This document shows positions 26,209 through 34,376 of a stretch of DNA of 64,000 bases, piece by piece (the stretch's first letter is position 1; each line of letters begins with the position of its first letter). Position numbers and translations under genes: made by a program. Source of the stretch: Bog-756 sp963701325 (GTDB lineage Bacteria > Actinomycetota > Acidimicrobiia > Acidimicrobiales > RAAP-2); contig OY969604.1 of assembly GCA_963701325.1 (NCBI GenBank), positions 2,914,001 to 2,978,000 on the forward strand, given 5' to 3'. Below the pieces are notes generated by a model. It searched no databases. It saw only the letters and a program-made list of their open reading frames with translations, and was not told the origin of the DNA.

Positions 26209-26439
26209 GCTGCGGGATCTGTTGCTCGACTGCTGCGTCCTGATGCCGTCATGTCGGTGCCCACTTCGGTTGTGTCAAGGATTCGGCCCGCACGGTAATT
26301 GTCGGTATCGGGGGCGGGAATCTTGAGGATCGGCCCGACTGCCGGATCGGGCGAGGGTCGTCTACAGTTGCCTCGGAGCAGGCCGGCGGGGCCGATCGCC
26401 CACTGGGCGGCGCCGCCGGAATCCGCATCGCCCCTGGTC

Positions 26440-26465
26440 AATTAACACGCAGAGTGGTATGTTGG
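26440..26465 (+). promoter_or_regulatory. GAGTGG-type motif upstream of the GH18 gene
   Basis: AATTAACACGCAGAGTGGTATG lies about 50-70 nt before the likely start codon. It aligns with AATAACACTCACAGTGGGTAGG upstream of the gene at 22888 and with the motif pair upstream of the SGNH gene. Confidence 0.4.
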
Positions 26466-26510
26466 CCACAGAAACGGGTCAATACTGCCGAGATCGGCGG
26501 CGGCCCGGCA

Positions 26511-28781
26511 ATGCCGTCGCGACGATCAGCCATGAGATCCTTCCGCCGCCCGCCCCGTCCGATCACCCGTGAGGTGGACCTCGTCGTCCGCGGCGTCGCG
26601 GACCTGCCCCCTGCTGCGTCGGGGGTTGCCGCGGACGATCCGGACCCGGTCGAGCTCTCCCCGGTGCACCTCGGGGCGCCCACCGTCATCCGGACCGGGG
26701 AGCAGGGCCTGCTGATCAGCGGACCGGATGGTCCCGAGGTCGAGGTGCCCGCCCTCGTGCCGTGGTCCGCCGTCGAGCGGGTGTCTGCCGACCGCTCCGT
26801 CCGACTCCCCGGTGGCACGACCGCACAGGTCGTCGCGATCGAGGTGTCCGAGGACTGGTGGATGGGGGAGGCGGGTTCGTGGCAGTTCGTCGGTTCGGCC
26901 GCCGAGATCGGCCCGCTGCTGGCCGCCGTCGAGTCCGGTCGGACTGCGTTCGCACGTCCCGCTCCCAAGGCGACGCGCGCCACACGGTTCGCCCACGCGT
27001 CGACCCAGAGAACGGGCAACGATCTCCTACCGGCGTGGGCCCGTCACCGTGTGGTACCCGTGCTGGTCACCCTCGCCGCGCTCGCTCTGTTCACCGGCGG
27101 GACGACCTCGACGTTCCAGCCCTCCGCTGGGGGAAGCCCGCGACCGTCCCTCACCATCACGGACGGTCGCGGCTCGGGCAACAGTGCCCAGGCCTTCGCG
27201 CACCCGTCCTCCCATCTGGCCGCGGCGACGACTGCACCGGAGCCCGCACCACCCTCACTGGCCGGTGCCCCGCCGTTGCAGTCCCACGAGGTCTTCGGCT
27301 ACGCCCCGTACTGGACGCTGCCCCAGTCGTCCGGGTTCGACGTCCAGGACCTGACCACTCTGGCCTACTTCAGCGTCGACGCCAACGGCGACGGCTCGCT
27401 CGACGAGAGCGGTTCTGGCTGGAACGGGTACGAGAGCCAGGACCTGGTCGACCTCGTGAACCGCGCCCATGCAACCGGCGACCGGGTCGTGCTCACGGTC
27501 ACCTGCTTCAGCCAGGCCGCCCTCGATCAGATCACCTCCGACCCGAGCGCAGCCGGTCGGCTGTCGGCCGCCCTGATCTCGGCGGTGTCTGCGAAGGCGC
27601 TCGACGGGGTCAACTTCGACTTCGAGGGGGAGGGAAGTGCCGACAGAGCAGGGCTCACCGCGCTGATCACCCATGTCTCTGCCGCTCTCCACGCGACCAA
27701 TCCGCACTGGCAGGTCAGCATGGCCACCTACGCCAGCGCGGCAGGTGACTCGGGGAGCTTCTACGACGTGGCCGCGCTTGCCCCGGCGGTCGACGCATTC
27801 TTCGTGATGGCCTACGACATGAACGACCCGACCCAACCCAGCCCGACCGCTCCGCTGCTCGCGGGGAACGGCTACACCGACTTGAGGGCGCTCCAGGAGT
27901 TCACCGCGGTCGTGCCCGCCCAGAAGATCATCCTCGGCGTGCCCTTCTACGGGTACGACTGGCCGACCACCGATGGCTCGAGCACCGCCCAGGCGACCGG
28001 CGGAGAGACGCCCTTGAGTGACGCGGTCATCGCGGCCTCGGGTCATCCGACCTACTGGGATCCGGTCACCCAGACCGCGTGGACCTCCTATCTGGACGGT
28101 ACCCAGTGGCACGAGACCTACTTCGACGACCCCACCTCGCTGGCTCTCAAAGCCGAGTTGGCCGGCCTCTTCCACATCGCCGGCGTCGGCATCTGGGCGC
28201 TCGGCATGGACGGGAACGACCCGGCCATGATCGCTGCCCTCCTCGGGAACGCGCCCGCGGCGAAGGACCTGCCATCCGGCCCGCCCCCACCCCCTGGCTC
28301 CGGCTTCGTCTCCCTGGGCACCTACGACGGGGTGGCCAACCTCCCGCTGACCCCGATCGACCCGCCGCCGTCGGGTGGCACCCAGCAGCTGATCGGGACC
28401 CTGAGCGGCATCGGCACCAGTGACCCGGCCCTCGTCTGCCTCCAGAGCGGCCCGCCCCTGCAGGTGTGGACGTACAGCACGCTGCCGGGAGTGGACGTGG
28501 TGGTCGCCAGCCAACCCACCGACTGTGCCACCGCAATGTGGTCGTTCTCCACTCCGCAGGGCACGGCCTCGACCGGATCTACGCCGGGGGCAGGATCAAC
28601 CGGCAAAGCTGGATCGGGTTCCAAATCGGGCTCGGCATCCAGCTCGTCCACCTCCACCACCACGACCGAGCCGCCGACCACCACGACGACCGCACCGCCG
28701 ACAACCACCACGACGGAGCCGCCGACGACCACCACGACGACGACCGTTCCGCCGACCACGACCACCACGACCACTCCCTGA
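26511..28781 (+). CDS. Membrane-anchored GH18 glycoside hydrolase (chitinase/SleL-like)
   Basis: 756 aa. Residues 1-180 form a cytosolic domain of unknown type (APTVIRTGEQGLLISGP; WMGEAGSWQFVG). A single membrane helix follows, about 181-200 (VVPVLVTLAALALFTGG). A GH18 barrel spans about 265-580 with catalytic DGVNFDFEGEG (Glu about 371), FVMAYDMNDP and VPFYGYDWPT. A ligand-binding-like segment and an extended Thr/Pro tail (TTTTTEPPTT) close the protein. GH18 members of this type hydrolyse peptidoglycan or chitin-like glycans. ATG 26511 is chosen because the upstream frame would place the start codon inside the shared motif; ATG 26532 is another option. Confidence 0.85.
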   Translation: MPSRRSAMRSFRRPPRPITREVDLVVRGVADLPPAASGVAADDPDPVELSPVHLGAPTVIRTGEQGLLISGPDGPEVEVPALVPWSAVERVSADRSVRLPGGTTAQVVAIEVSEDWWMGEAGSWQFVGSAAEIGPLLAAVESGRTAFARPAPKATRATRFAHASTQRTGNDLLPAWARHRVVPVLVTLAALALFTGGTTSTFQPSAGGSPRPSLTITDGRGSGNSAQAFAHPSSHLAAATTAPEPAPPSLAGAPPLQSHEVFGYAPYWTLPQSSGFDVQDLTTLAYFSVDANGDGSLDESGSGWNGYESQDLVDLVNRAHATGDRVVLTVTCFSQAALDQITSDPSAAGRLSAALISAVSAKALDGVNFDFEGEGSADRAGLTALITHVSAALHATNPHWQVSMATYASAAGDSGSFYDVAALAPAVDAFFVMAYDMNDPTQPSPTAPLLAGNGYTDLRALQEFTAVVPAQKIILGVPFYGYDWPTTDGSSTAQATGGETPLSDAVIAASGHPTYWDPVTQTAWTSYLDGTQWHETYFDDPTSLALKAELAGLFHIAGVGIWALGMDGNDPAMIAALLGNAPAAKDLPSGPPPPPGSGFVSLGTYDGVANLPLTPIDPPPSGGTQQLIGTLSGIGTSDPALVCLQSGPPLQVWTYSTLPGVDVVVASQPTDCATAMWSFSTPQGTASTGSTPGAGSTGKAGSGSKSGSASSSSTSTTTTEPPTTTTTAPPTTTTTEPPTTTTTTTVPPTTTTTTTP

Positions 28782-28863
28782 GCACCGGGTTCGGACTGCC
28801 CGATCAGGCAGGGCCCGGCGTGGCTACCGAAGCAGTCTGCCGGACTACTGTTTCGGGGTACCC

Positions 28864-28939
28864 GGGGGTGTAGCTCAGCTGGTAGAGCGCTACGTTCGCA
28901 ATGTAGAGGCCGAGGGTTCGAGTCCCTTCACCTCCACCA
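28864..28939 (+). tRNA. tRNA-Ala (CGC)
   Basis: A complete cloverleaf can be folded: acceptor GGGGGTG with CACCTCC, D-arm GCTC/GAGC, anticodon stem CTACG/TGTAG with loop TTCGCAA (anticodon CGC, reading GCG), T-arm GAGGG-TTCGAGT-CCCTT, and encoded CCA. Its 3' half is repeated at 36041, making it the attachment site of the following island. Confidence 0.93.
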
Positions 28940-28975
28940 AAGGCCCAGGTCAGAGGGCTGAAGTGGGACCCCCAG
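28890..28975 (+). repeat. att-like direct repeat, left copy (tRNA 3' half plus flank)
   Basis: It covers the anticodon arm to CCA of tRNA-Ala and about 36 nt beyond. It shares blocks of 18 and 29 identical bases with 36041-36126. The T-stem differs from the right copy by a compensated base-pair swap (A-T versus T-A), so the right copy came from a different tRNA allele. Confidence 0.75.
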
Positions 28976-28985
28976 GACACTGTTG

Positions 28986-29052
28986 AGCGCTACATGATCG
29001 GCCGTAGAGCTCGAAGATGCGAAATGGCCGCATTCACCAAAGGCCCAGGTCA
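28986..29052 (+). repeat. Decayed third copy of the att-like sequence
   Basis: It begins GAGCGCTAC, as in the tRNA, contains GTAGAG, and ends with the exact 18-mer caccaaaggcccaggtca (29035-29052) that follows both other copies. The middle is scrambled. It suggests an older integration/excision event at the same tRNA. The stretch 29053-29232 holds no convincing gene. Confidence 0.5.
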
Positions 29053-29103
29053 CAAGCCGGCAGCCGGATCTCCGTCGCGGTGGGAGGTGCAATCGGGCAG
29101 CGC

Positions 29104-29122
29104 GTGTCTTTACGTGTCTTTA
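29104..29122 (+). repeat. GTGTCTTTA tandem pair, left island end
   Basis: GTGTCTTTA-C-GTGTCTTTA. The same pair with identical spacing occurs at 35923-35941 near the other end. Possibly integrase arm-type sites. Confidence 0.5.
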
Positions 29123-29232
29123 CGATCTTGATTTCGTTCGCATGGATCTGGCGCTTACACGAAATGCCAGCGCGAAAGCAGGCGCGATTCCCGATGCCCG
29201 GGGGCCAAAACCTGAGTTGGTAACCTTGTGTC

Positions 29233-29457
29233 GTGACGTTGCATGTGACCCTTCCAACCGAATTGCAGGACGCCGTGAAGCAGGCGCGGCAGCGTGCTGC
29301 AGCGACTGGCGAGCTACTGTCATCTCCGGAGGGTGCCGCAACAACGCCGATGTCGGCGACGGTCTCGAAGTTCATCCGCCAGATTCTCACCGACGGCACT
29401 TACGAGCAAGAGATCATTCGAATCGGCAAGGAAGATCCCGACTTGGCTTCGATATAG
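29233..29457 (+). CDS. Small ribbon-helix-helix-like protein, putative antitoxin
   Basis: 74 aa from GTG 29233. The N-terminus (MTLHVTLPTELQDAVKQARQRA) and the later SATVSKFIRQIL look like the beta-strand/helix and second helix of a ribbon-helix-helix DNA-binding fold with an insertion between them. It lies 24 bp upstream of a 146-aa gene in the same orientation, the spacing typical of an antitoxin-toxin pair. Fold assignment is tentative; no experimentally known homologue is recalled. Confidence 0.5.
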   Translation: MTLHVTLPTELQDAVKQARQRAAATGELLSSPEGAATTPMSATVSKFIRQILTDGTYEQEIIRIGKEDPDLASI

Positions 29458-29481
29458 GTCGCGAGCTTCGGCCATTTCAAC

Positions 29482-29922
29482 ATGCCCCAAGTTGTGGACG
29501 ACCTGACATTTCTCGCCATATTGAGTAACAACGCTGGCCCACCCTTGCTCTCGGCCGTCGAGTCCGGAGACGTGTGGACGACGGGAACCTGGTACTACCG
29601 GCTTCACAGGGCGATCAATGATCCGAAGTCGACGGGCATATTTTCCCGAATGGCCGCCGAACTCTCCTCGGAGAGGCGGTCGGAGCTCATGCATGCGCTG
29701 AACGATCCGCCTGCCCAGATCACAATCCCAGGTCCGCGGTTAGTCGTTCCAGTTATGGGCGCGCTACGTCTTGACCCGCGCCCAAACCTTCTTACGGCCG
29801 AGGCCGTTGCCGTAGCGCTCTTGTGCGGTGGCGGCATTCGGCTGGCCACCGCGTCGCCGCCCTTGGCCCAGGCGTGTGAGACATATGGGATTCCCTTGGC
29901 CATAGAGGCACCCATCGCATAG
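29482..29922 (+). CDS. Hypothetical protein with PIN-like features, putative toxin
   Basis: 146 aa. The start (MPQVVDDLTFLAIL) has an early Asp pair after a hydrophobic strand, and the C-terminus (LLTAEAVAVALLCGGGIRLATASPPLAQACETYGIPLAI) resembles the closing strand-helix of PIN domains, where a last acidic residue normally follows RLAT. That final Asp is Ala/Ser here, so nuclease activity is doubtful or the resemblance is superficial. It forms a pair with the preceding small gene near the left island end. I do not recognise the family with confidence. Confidence 0.45.
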   Translation: MPQVVDDLTFLAILSNNAGPPLLSAVESGDVWTTGTWYYRLHRAINDPKSTGIFSRMAAELSSERRSELMHALNDPPAQITIPGPRLVVPVMGALRLDPRPNLLTAEAVAVALLCGGGIRLATASPPLAQACETYGIPLAIEAPIA

Positions 29923-30051
29923 ACGAGTCAAGCGAAGTCTGGGCAGCCCCCTATGCAGTTGCACTACTCATAAGTCCGCGACCTTCAAGACCGAACCCGA
30001 AGAAGGATGGGAGTGGCGTGAATCAACCTCGGGTGCAACCTGGGCCCAAGG

Positions 30052-30813
30052 TCAGTTGAACGACGGCTCGCCGTGGCTGGCGTTGGGCTGGTCCCGTCGC
30101 CAGTAGGCCTTGGACGTCACGGCGTCGCGATCGAGACCGCCCGCGACGAGGAGTTCCTCTGCTGTGCGGACGAGATGGCGTTCACCGAAGAGGTACGCGG
30201 CGGCTCCGGCTGCGGGGTGCAGGTCGCTCAGCCTCTCGAGCATCTCTGTTCGATCCAGCCACACGAGGGACGTCGCCGGCCCGGCAGTCGGCGCCGGGCG
30301 CGAGTTCGTGCCATGACTCGTCCTGAGGAGGACCGTGGCGGGCGTGTCCGCGGGGAGCGCTTCGAGCAGGACGAAGGCGGCTGGCATCGCGGAGTCATCG
30401 ACGACGAAGAGATGAGACGTCGCCGTTGGTCGCAGGCTGACCGCACCTCGAGGCCCGATGGCCTCGAGGTGCTGGCCCAGCTCTGCCTTGGCCGCCCAGC
30501 GGGAGGCGGGGCCGCGGCCATCGTGGATCTCGATCTCGAAGTCGGCGATGCCTTTCGCTGGATCTGCCCGCCGGATGGTGTAGCGACGGCGGAGGGCCCG
30601 GTCGCCATCGGGGAACTCAAACAAGAGATCCTGCCCTGGCGAGTACTCGAATCCCACGAGATCGGACGAGGCCATGGAGATGAGTCGCACGTGCGGCGCG
30701 ACCTCATCTACGCCGACCACTTCGAGGTCGAGCAGGAACGACCCTTTCAAGCGCCCGCCGAACATGTCGTCGGGAACAGGGCGACGCGTACTGACGGGAG
30801 GCCGTTCAGCCAT
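30052..30813 (-). CDS. Siderophore-interacting FAD-dependent ferric reductase family protein
   Basis: 253 aa with a flavin-reductase barrel (VRLISMASSDL, FEFPDGDRALRRRYTIRR, the RxYT FAD motif) and an NAD(P)H-binding half (HLFVVDDSAMPAAFVLLEALP, YLFGERHLVRTAEELL, YWRRDQPN). It resembles ViuB/SIP proteins that reduce ferric siderophores with NAD(P)H. The start is ATG 30813, which has AAGGAG 6 nt upstream; the ATG at 30828 overlaps that ribosome site and is rejected. Last gene of a likely minus-strand run after the ABC and MFS exporters of the island. Confidence 0.88.
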   Translation of the reverse strand: MAERPPVSTRRPVPDDMFGGRLKGSFLLDLEVVGVDEVAPHVRLISMASSDLVGFEYSPGQDLLFEFPDGDRALRRRYTIRRADPAKGIADFEIEIHDGRGPASRWAAKAELGQHLEAIGPRGAVSLRPTATSHLFVVDDSAMPAAFVLLEALPADTPATVLLRTSHGTNSRPAPTAGPATSLVWLDRTEMLERLSDLHPAAGAAAYLFGERHLVRTAEELLVAGGLDRDAVTSKAYWRRDQPNASHGEPSFN

Positions 30814-30876
30814 CGAGCACTCCTTCATGTGGCGGCGTTGCCGCGCTTTGGGGGGGACCGGTCGATCGTCGGAAAA

Positions 30877-31632
30877 TCACGCGACCGCCTTCCTAAAGAC
30901 GCTGGTCGCCCAGCCGAGAACCAATGCGCACAAGGGGACGATGACCGCGAACGCCTGCCAGACGTGATCGCTCGAGAAAGAGCCGGCCGCGAGCGCCCGT
31001 GCACCTACAACCACGTAGTACAGCGGATCAAAGTGGGCGAGCACCCGCAGCCACGTTGGACCGAGCGCGATAGGCAGGAGCACGCCGGCAAGCAGCAGAG
31101 CGGGAAGGTTCAGGCCGTTCATGACGGAGGCAAAGGCGTCGATCTCCTTGGTCGTGAGTGCCAACGCGACCGACCAGGCCGAGATCATCACCATGAAGAT
31201 TCCGATGAGCACGGCGAGCACCAGCAGTCCGCCCCAGTGGATCTGGAAGCCAAATGCCCAAGCGACCGCCACAGCGATTGCGTCGAAGAAGTACATAAAG
31301 GTCATCGCGGAGACCAGCGGCCCGGTGAGAATCGCGAGGCGGCTCGCCGGGGTCACTCGGAGGCGTTCGATGACGCCAGATCGAAGCTCAAAGATCGTGC
31401 CGAACCCCTGGGCACTGCCACTCGCGAAGGCGAGGAGCGCGAGGATGCCGGGAAAAAAGACGTCGAGCACCTCTCCGGTCGACCCCGTTCGAGTGAAGTG
31501 CTTGAGCAGCGGTGTGAACAGCACGAGATAGAGCACGGGCGACGAGAGCCCAACGAAGAGCCACACCGGATTGCGCAACTGCTGGGTGAAATGCCGTTGG
31601 TACAGCAGGCCGGTGTCTTTCAGGAGTCTCAT
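30877..31632 (-). CDS. ABC-2 type transporter permease, DrrB-like
   Basis: 251 aa with six hydrophobic helices (PVWLFVGLSSPVLYLVLF, AVAVAWAFGFQIHWGGLLVLAVLIGIFMVMI, NLPALLLAGVLLPIAL) and the ABC-2 signature around ERLRVTPASRLAILTGP. Membrane half of a drug or lipid exporter. The start overlaps the stop of the ATPase gene by 4 bp (ATGA), so the two are one operon. Confidence 0.9.
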   Translation of the reverse strand: MRLLKDTGLLYQRHFTQQLRNPVWLFVGLSSPVLYLVLFTPLLKHFTRTGSTGEVLDVFFPGILALLAFASGSAQGFGTIFELRSGVIERLRVTPASRLAILTGPLVSAMTFMYFFDAIAVAVAWAFGFQIHWGGLLVLAVLIGIFMVMISAWSVALALTTKEIDAFASVMNGLNLPALLLAGVLLPIALGPTWLRVLAHFDPLYYVVVGARALAAGSFSSDHVWQAFAVIVPLCALVLGWATSVFRKAVA

Positions 31633-32609
31633 GCCGCCACTTCCGAGGAAATGCCGGTGTCTCGCAACGACCGCCCCGTATAGCGCAAGAACACCTCGTC
31701 CAACGTGGGCTCCGAGAGGCTGATCGACTTCAGCGCGATCTGCGCCCGATCGAGCAGTCGGAGAAGCTCGGGCAAGGCGGCGCTGCCGTCCTCCACGTAG
31801 AGACGCAGCCCGCCGTCCTCGACGCCGATCTCCCCGATGAAGGGCTCGGTTCGCAAGAGCGCGCGTGCTCGTTCGACCAGCCCGTCGTCGACAAGGCGGA
31901 GCATCACCGAATCGCCGACGACCTCGCGCTTGAGCTCGCGAGGGGTACCCTCGGCGACGATCGAGCCGTGGTCCATGATCGTCAGCCGGTCACAGAGGGC
32001 ATCCGCTTCTTCGAGATAGTGCGTGGTCAAAAAGACCGTCGATCCGCGCTCTCGGATGGCCCGGATGTGGTCCCACAGGTTCGCCCGGTTCTGTGGATCG
32101 AGCCCGGTGGTGGGCTCGTCGAGGAACAGGACCTCGGGTTGGTGAATGAGCCCGAGGGCGACGTCGAGACGCCGGCGCTGGCCACCCGAAAAAGTCGCGA
32201 CCTTCCGATCAGCGAAATCTGTGAGGTCGAGCACCGCGGCGAGCTCTTTCGCCCGCTGGCGCACGGTGTCGAGATCGCCTCCGTAGAGGCGGCCCTGGAG
32301 GATGAGGTTCTCCCAGCCCGTCGACGGGTCGTCGGCACCACCCGCTTGGCTGACGTAGCCGATCCGTTGACGCACTTGCTGCGGCTCGCGCGCGACGTCG
32401 GAGCCGGCAACGCTCGCCGTGCCCGAGTCGATGGGCAGCAGCGTTGTGAGCATTCGGAGCGTCGTCGTCTTTCCGGCTCCGTTCGGTCCGAGGAAGCCGA
32501 AGATCTCGCCCCGACCGACCTCAAAGCTGACGCCTGTGACCGCTTCGACGGTTGCTTTCCTGCCGCGGAAGCTCTTGCGAAGATCATCCGTCGTGATGAC
32601 TGCGTCCAT
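31629..32609 (-). CDS. ABC transporter ATP-binding protein, DrrA-like
   Basis: 326 aa. Walker A GPNGAGKTT, Q-loop YVSQ, signature FSGGQRRRLDVALGL, Walker B VLFLDEPTTGLDP and the H-loop TTHYLEEAD are all present. The C-terminal regulatory extension matches the daunorubicin-resistance DrrA family. ATG 32609 follows GAGGAG by 6 nt; the GTG two codons upstream is inside that site. It powers the adjacent permease in export, possibly of an antibiotic. Confidence 0.93.
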   Translation of the reverse strand: MDAVITTDDLRKSFRGRKATVEAVTGVSFEVGRGEIFGFLGPNGAGKTTTLRMLTTLLPIDSGTASVAGSDVAREPQQVRQRIGYVSQAGGADDPSTGWENLILQGRLYGGDLDTVRQRAKELAAVLDLTDFADRKVATFSGGQRRRLDVALGLIHQPEVLFLDEPTTGLDPQNRANLWDHIRAIRERGSTVFLTTHYLEEADALCDRLTIMDHGSIVAEGTPRELKREVVGDSVMLRLVDDGLVERARALLRTEPFIGEIGVEDGGLRLYVEDGSAALPELLRLLDRAQIALKSISLSEPTLDEVFLRYTGRSLRDTGISSEVAA

Positions 32610-32748
32610 CTTCACTCTCCTCGCTCGAACTGGTGGTGTCGGTGTTCAGAGTCAAAGGGTGGTTGGCGCTGAACAGTGAGCCATTTCCCATTTGCGTACT
32701 CTGGGGGCGCGCATGGAGGGATGATTTGCGTTATCGAGGTTGCTCTCA

Positions 32749-34303
32749 TCACACAGGCGAGCCCAGTGGCTGTGTCGGCGTTGGTGTCGGTTGGTGGTGT
32801 GAGACCACGAAGTCCCGACGTCGGATAAGGACACCGGAACAGACCGCTCCGACAAGCGCTAAGACAGCGCTGACGACGAGCAGAACATCCAGCGCACTGG
32901 CGAAGCTGGCGTGAATGGCAGCGACAAGCGGTGCTCGCGACAGCGGGAGGCACGGCGTTGATGGCCTGAGCGGCATTGCCCTGTTGAATGGCGGTGACGA
33001 CTCCGGGCAGGTGCCGCTCCAGCGATGGGATGCCGGCGACGGCCCGACCCAAGTTCTGGCGGAGAGTGGACGCGAAGACCGACCCGTAGACCGCGATGCC
33101 GGTGGCGATGCCGATTTCGCGGAAGGTGGTGTTGACGCCTGAGGCCATGCCGGATTGCTGGGGGGCGACGACCCCGACGGCTGTGGAAGCGAGTGGCGGG
33201 TTCACGATCCCGCTGCCGACGCCAGCCACGATGAAGCCAGGGATCAAGTGGGTCCACGAGCTGGTGCCATACAGCCCGGTCATGAATAGCAAACCCACCC
33301 CGGTCAGTAGCAGACCCGGCCCGATAAGCCAGCGGACGGGTATGCGATCGCTGAACACCCCGGCGAAGATCGACGAGAAAATAGCCGTCCCACTTATGAG
33401 CAGCAGCGCACTGCCGGTCGCAACAGCGGAGTAGCCGAGGTCGTCTTGTAGGTAGAGGACGAGATATAAGAACATTGCGTAGAGCGAACCGTTCAAGGCG
33501 AAGGCCGCAGCCAATCCACCGCTGAAGGTGGGGATACGGAAGAGCGACAGGTCGAACAGCGGGTGGTCGGCTCGGCGTTCCACCGCCACGAACGCAACGA
33601 AGAAGACGGCGGCGAGAGCGAGGCAGAGAGCGACACCGGTATCGCTCCAAGCCAACTCGCCAGCGCGGATCAATCCGTAGACCAGGCTGACCAATCCGAC
33701 GGTGAGGGTGGCGAACCCGGCCCAGTCGGGCCGGGCCGCATGTGGCGTCTTGAACTCATCCATCTGCCACCGAGCGACGACCAGCGAGGCCACACCGACC
33801 GGCAGGTTGACCAAGAAGATGCCGCGCCAGCTGATGCCGGTGGTGATGACCCCACCCAGTACTGGTCCGAGACCGGCGGACACCCCAGTGATCGCACCCC
33901 AGATTCCAAAGGCCATCCCCCTCTCCTTGCCGTGGAAGCTCTGAGCCAGAAGAGCCAGCGAGGTGGCGAACAGGATCGCCCCGCCGATGCCTTGGGCGCT
34001 GCGGGACAGGATCAACATGATCGGCGACTGCGCTATCCCGCAGAGCAGCGAGCCGAGAGTGAAGACAATGAGACCGATGGTGAACAGCAATCGGTGCCCG
34101 TAACGGTCGGCCAACGAACCGGCGGTGAGCAGCACCGACGCCAGCGTCAGGGCGTAGGCGTCGACGACCCACTGCATGTCGCTGAAGCTGGCGTGCAGGT
34201 CCGACTGGATGGTCGGCAAGGCGACGATCACGATGGTGATGTCCAACAGCAACATGAAGGTGGCTGCGCACACCACCATCAGGGTCCACCACTTCTTTTC
34301 CAT
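32749..34303 (-). CDS. DHA2-family MFS drug exporter (EmrB/QacA), frameshifted near its C-terminus
   Basis: A 14-helix proton antiporter. Seen: LLLDITIVIVALPTIQSDL, the motif LTAGSLADRYGHRLLF, GIWGAITGVSAGLGPVLGG (antiporter motif C), and LINPPLAS-like IVNPPLASTAVGVVAPQQSGMASGVN. The frame is lost around 32934 (TACRCHSRQ then non-family sequence to a stop at 32612), whereas the next frame gives the normal last helix LDVLLVVSAVLALVGAVCSGVLIRRR ending at 32749. One missing base explains it. The start is ATG 34303 (MEKKWWTLM). It is divergent from an AsnC-type regulator that probably controls it. Confidence 0.85.
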
Positions 34304-34376
34304 GACAACCAGGCTGACCCTCCGATTGAGCATCCGCCACTACATCCCGTGACTCTGCCTGATTACGCCACCCGCT

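Noticed and set aside
28660..28780. Simple-sequence repeat as a regulatory element
   Set aside because: It encodes the Thr/Pro tail of the GH18 protein and is explained by coding.
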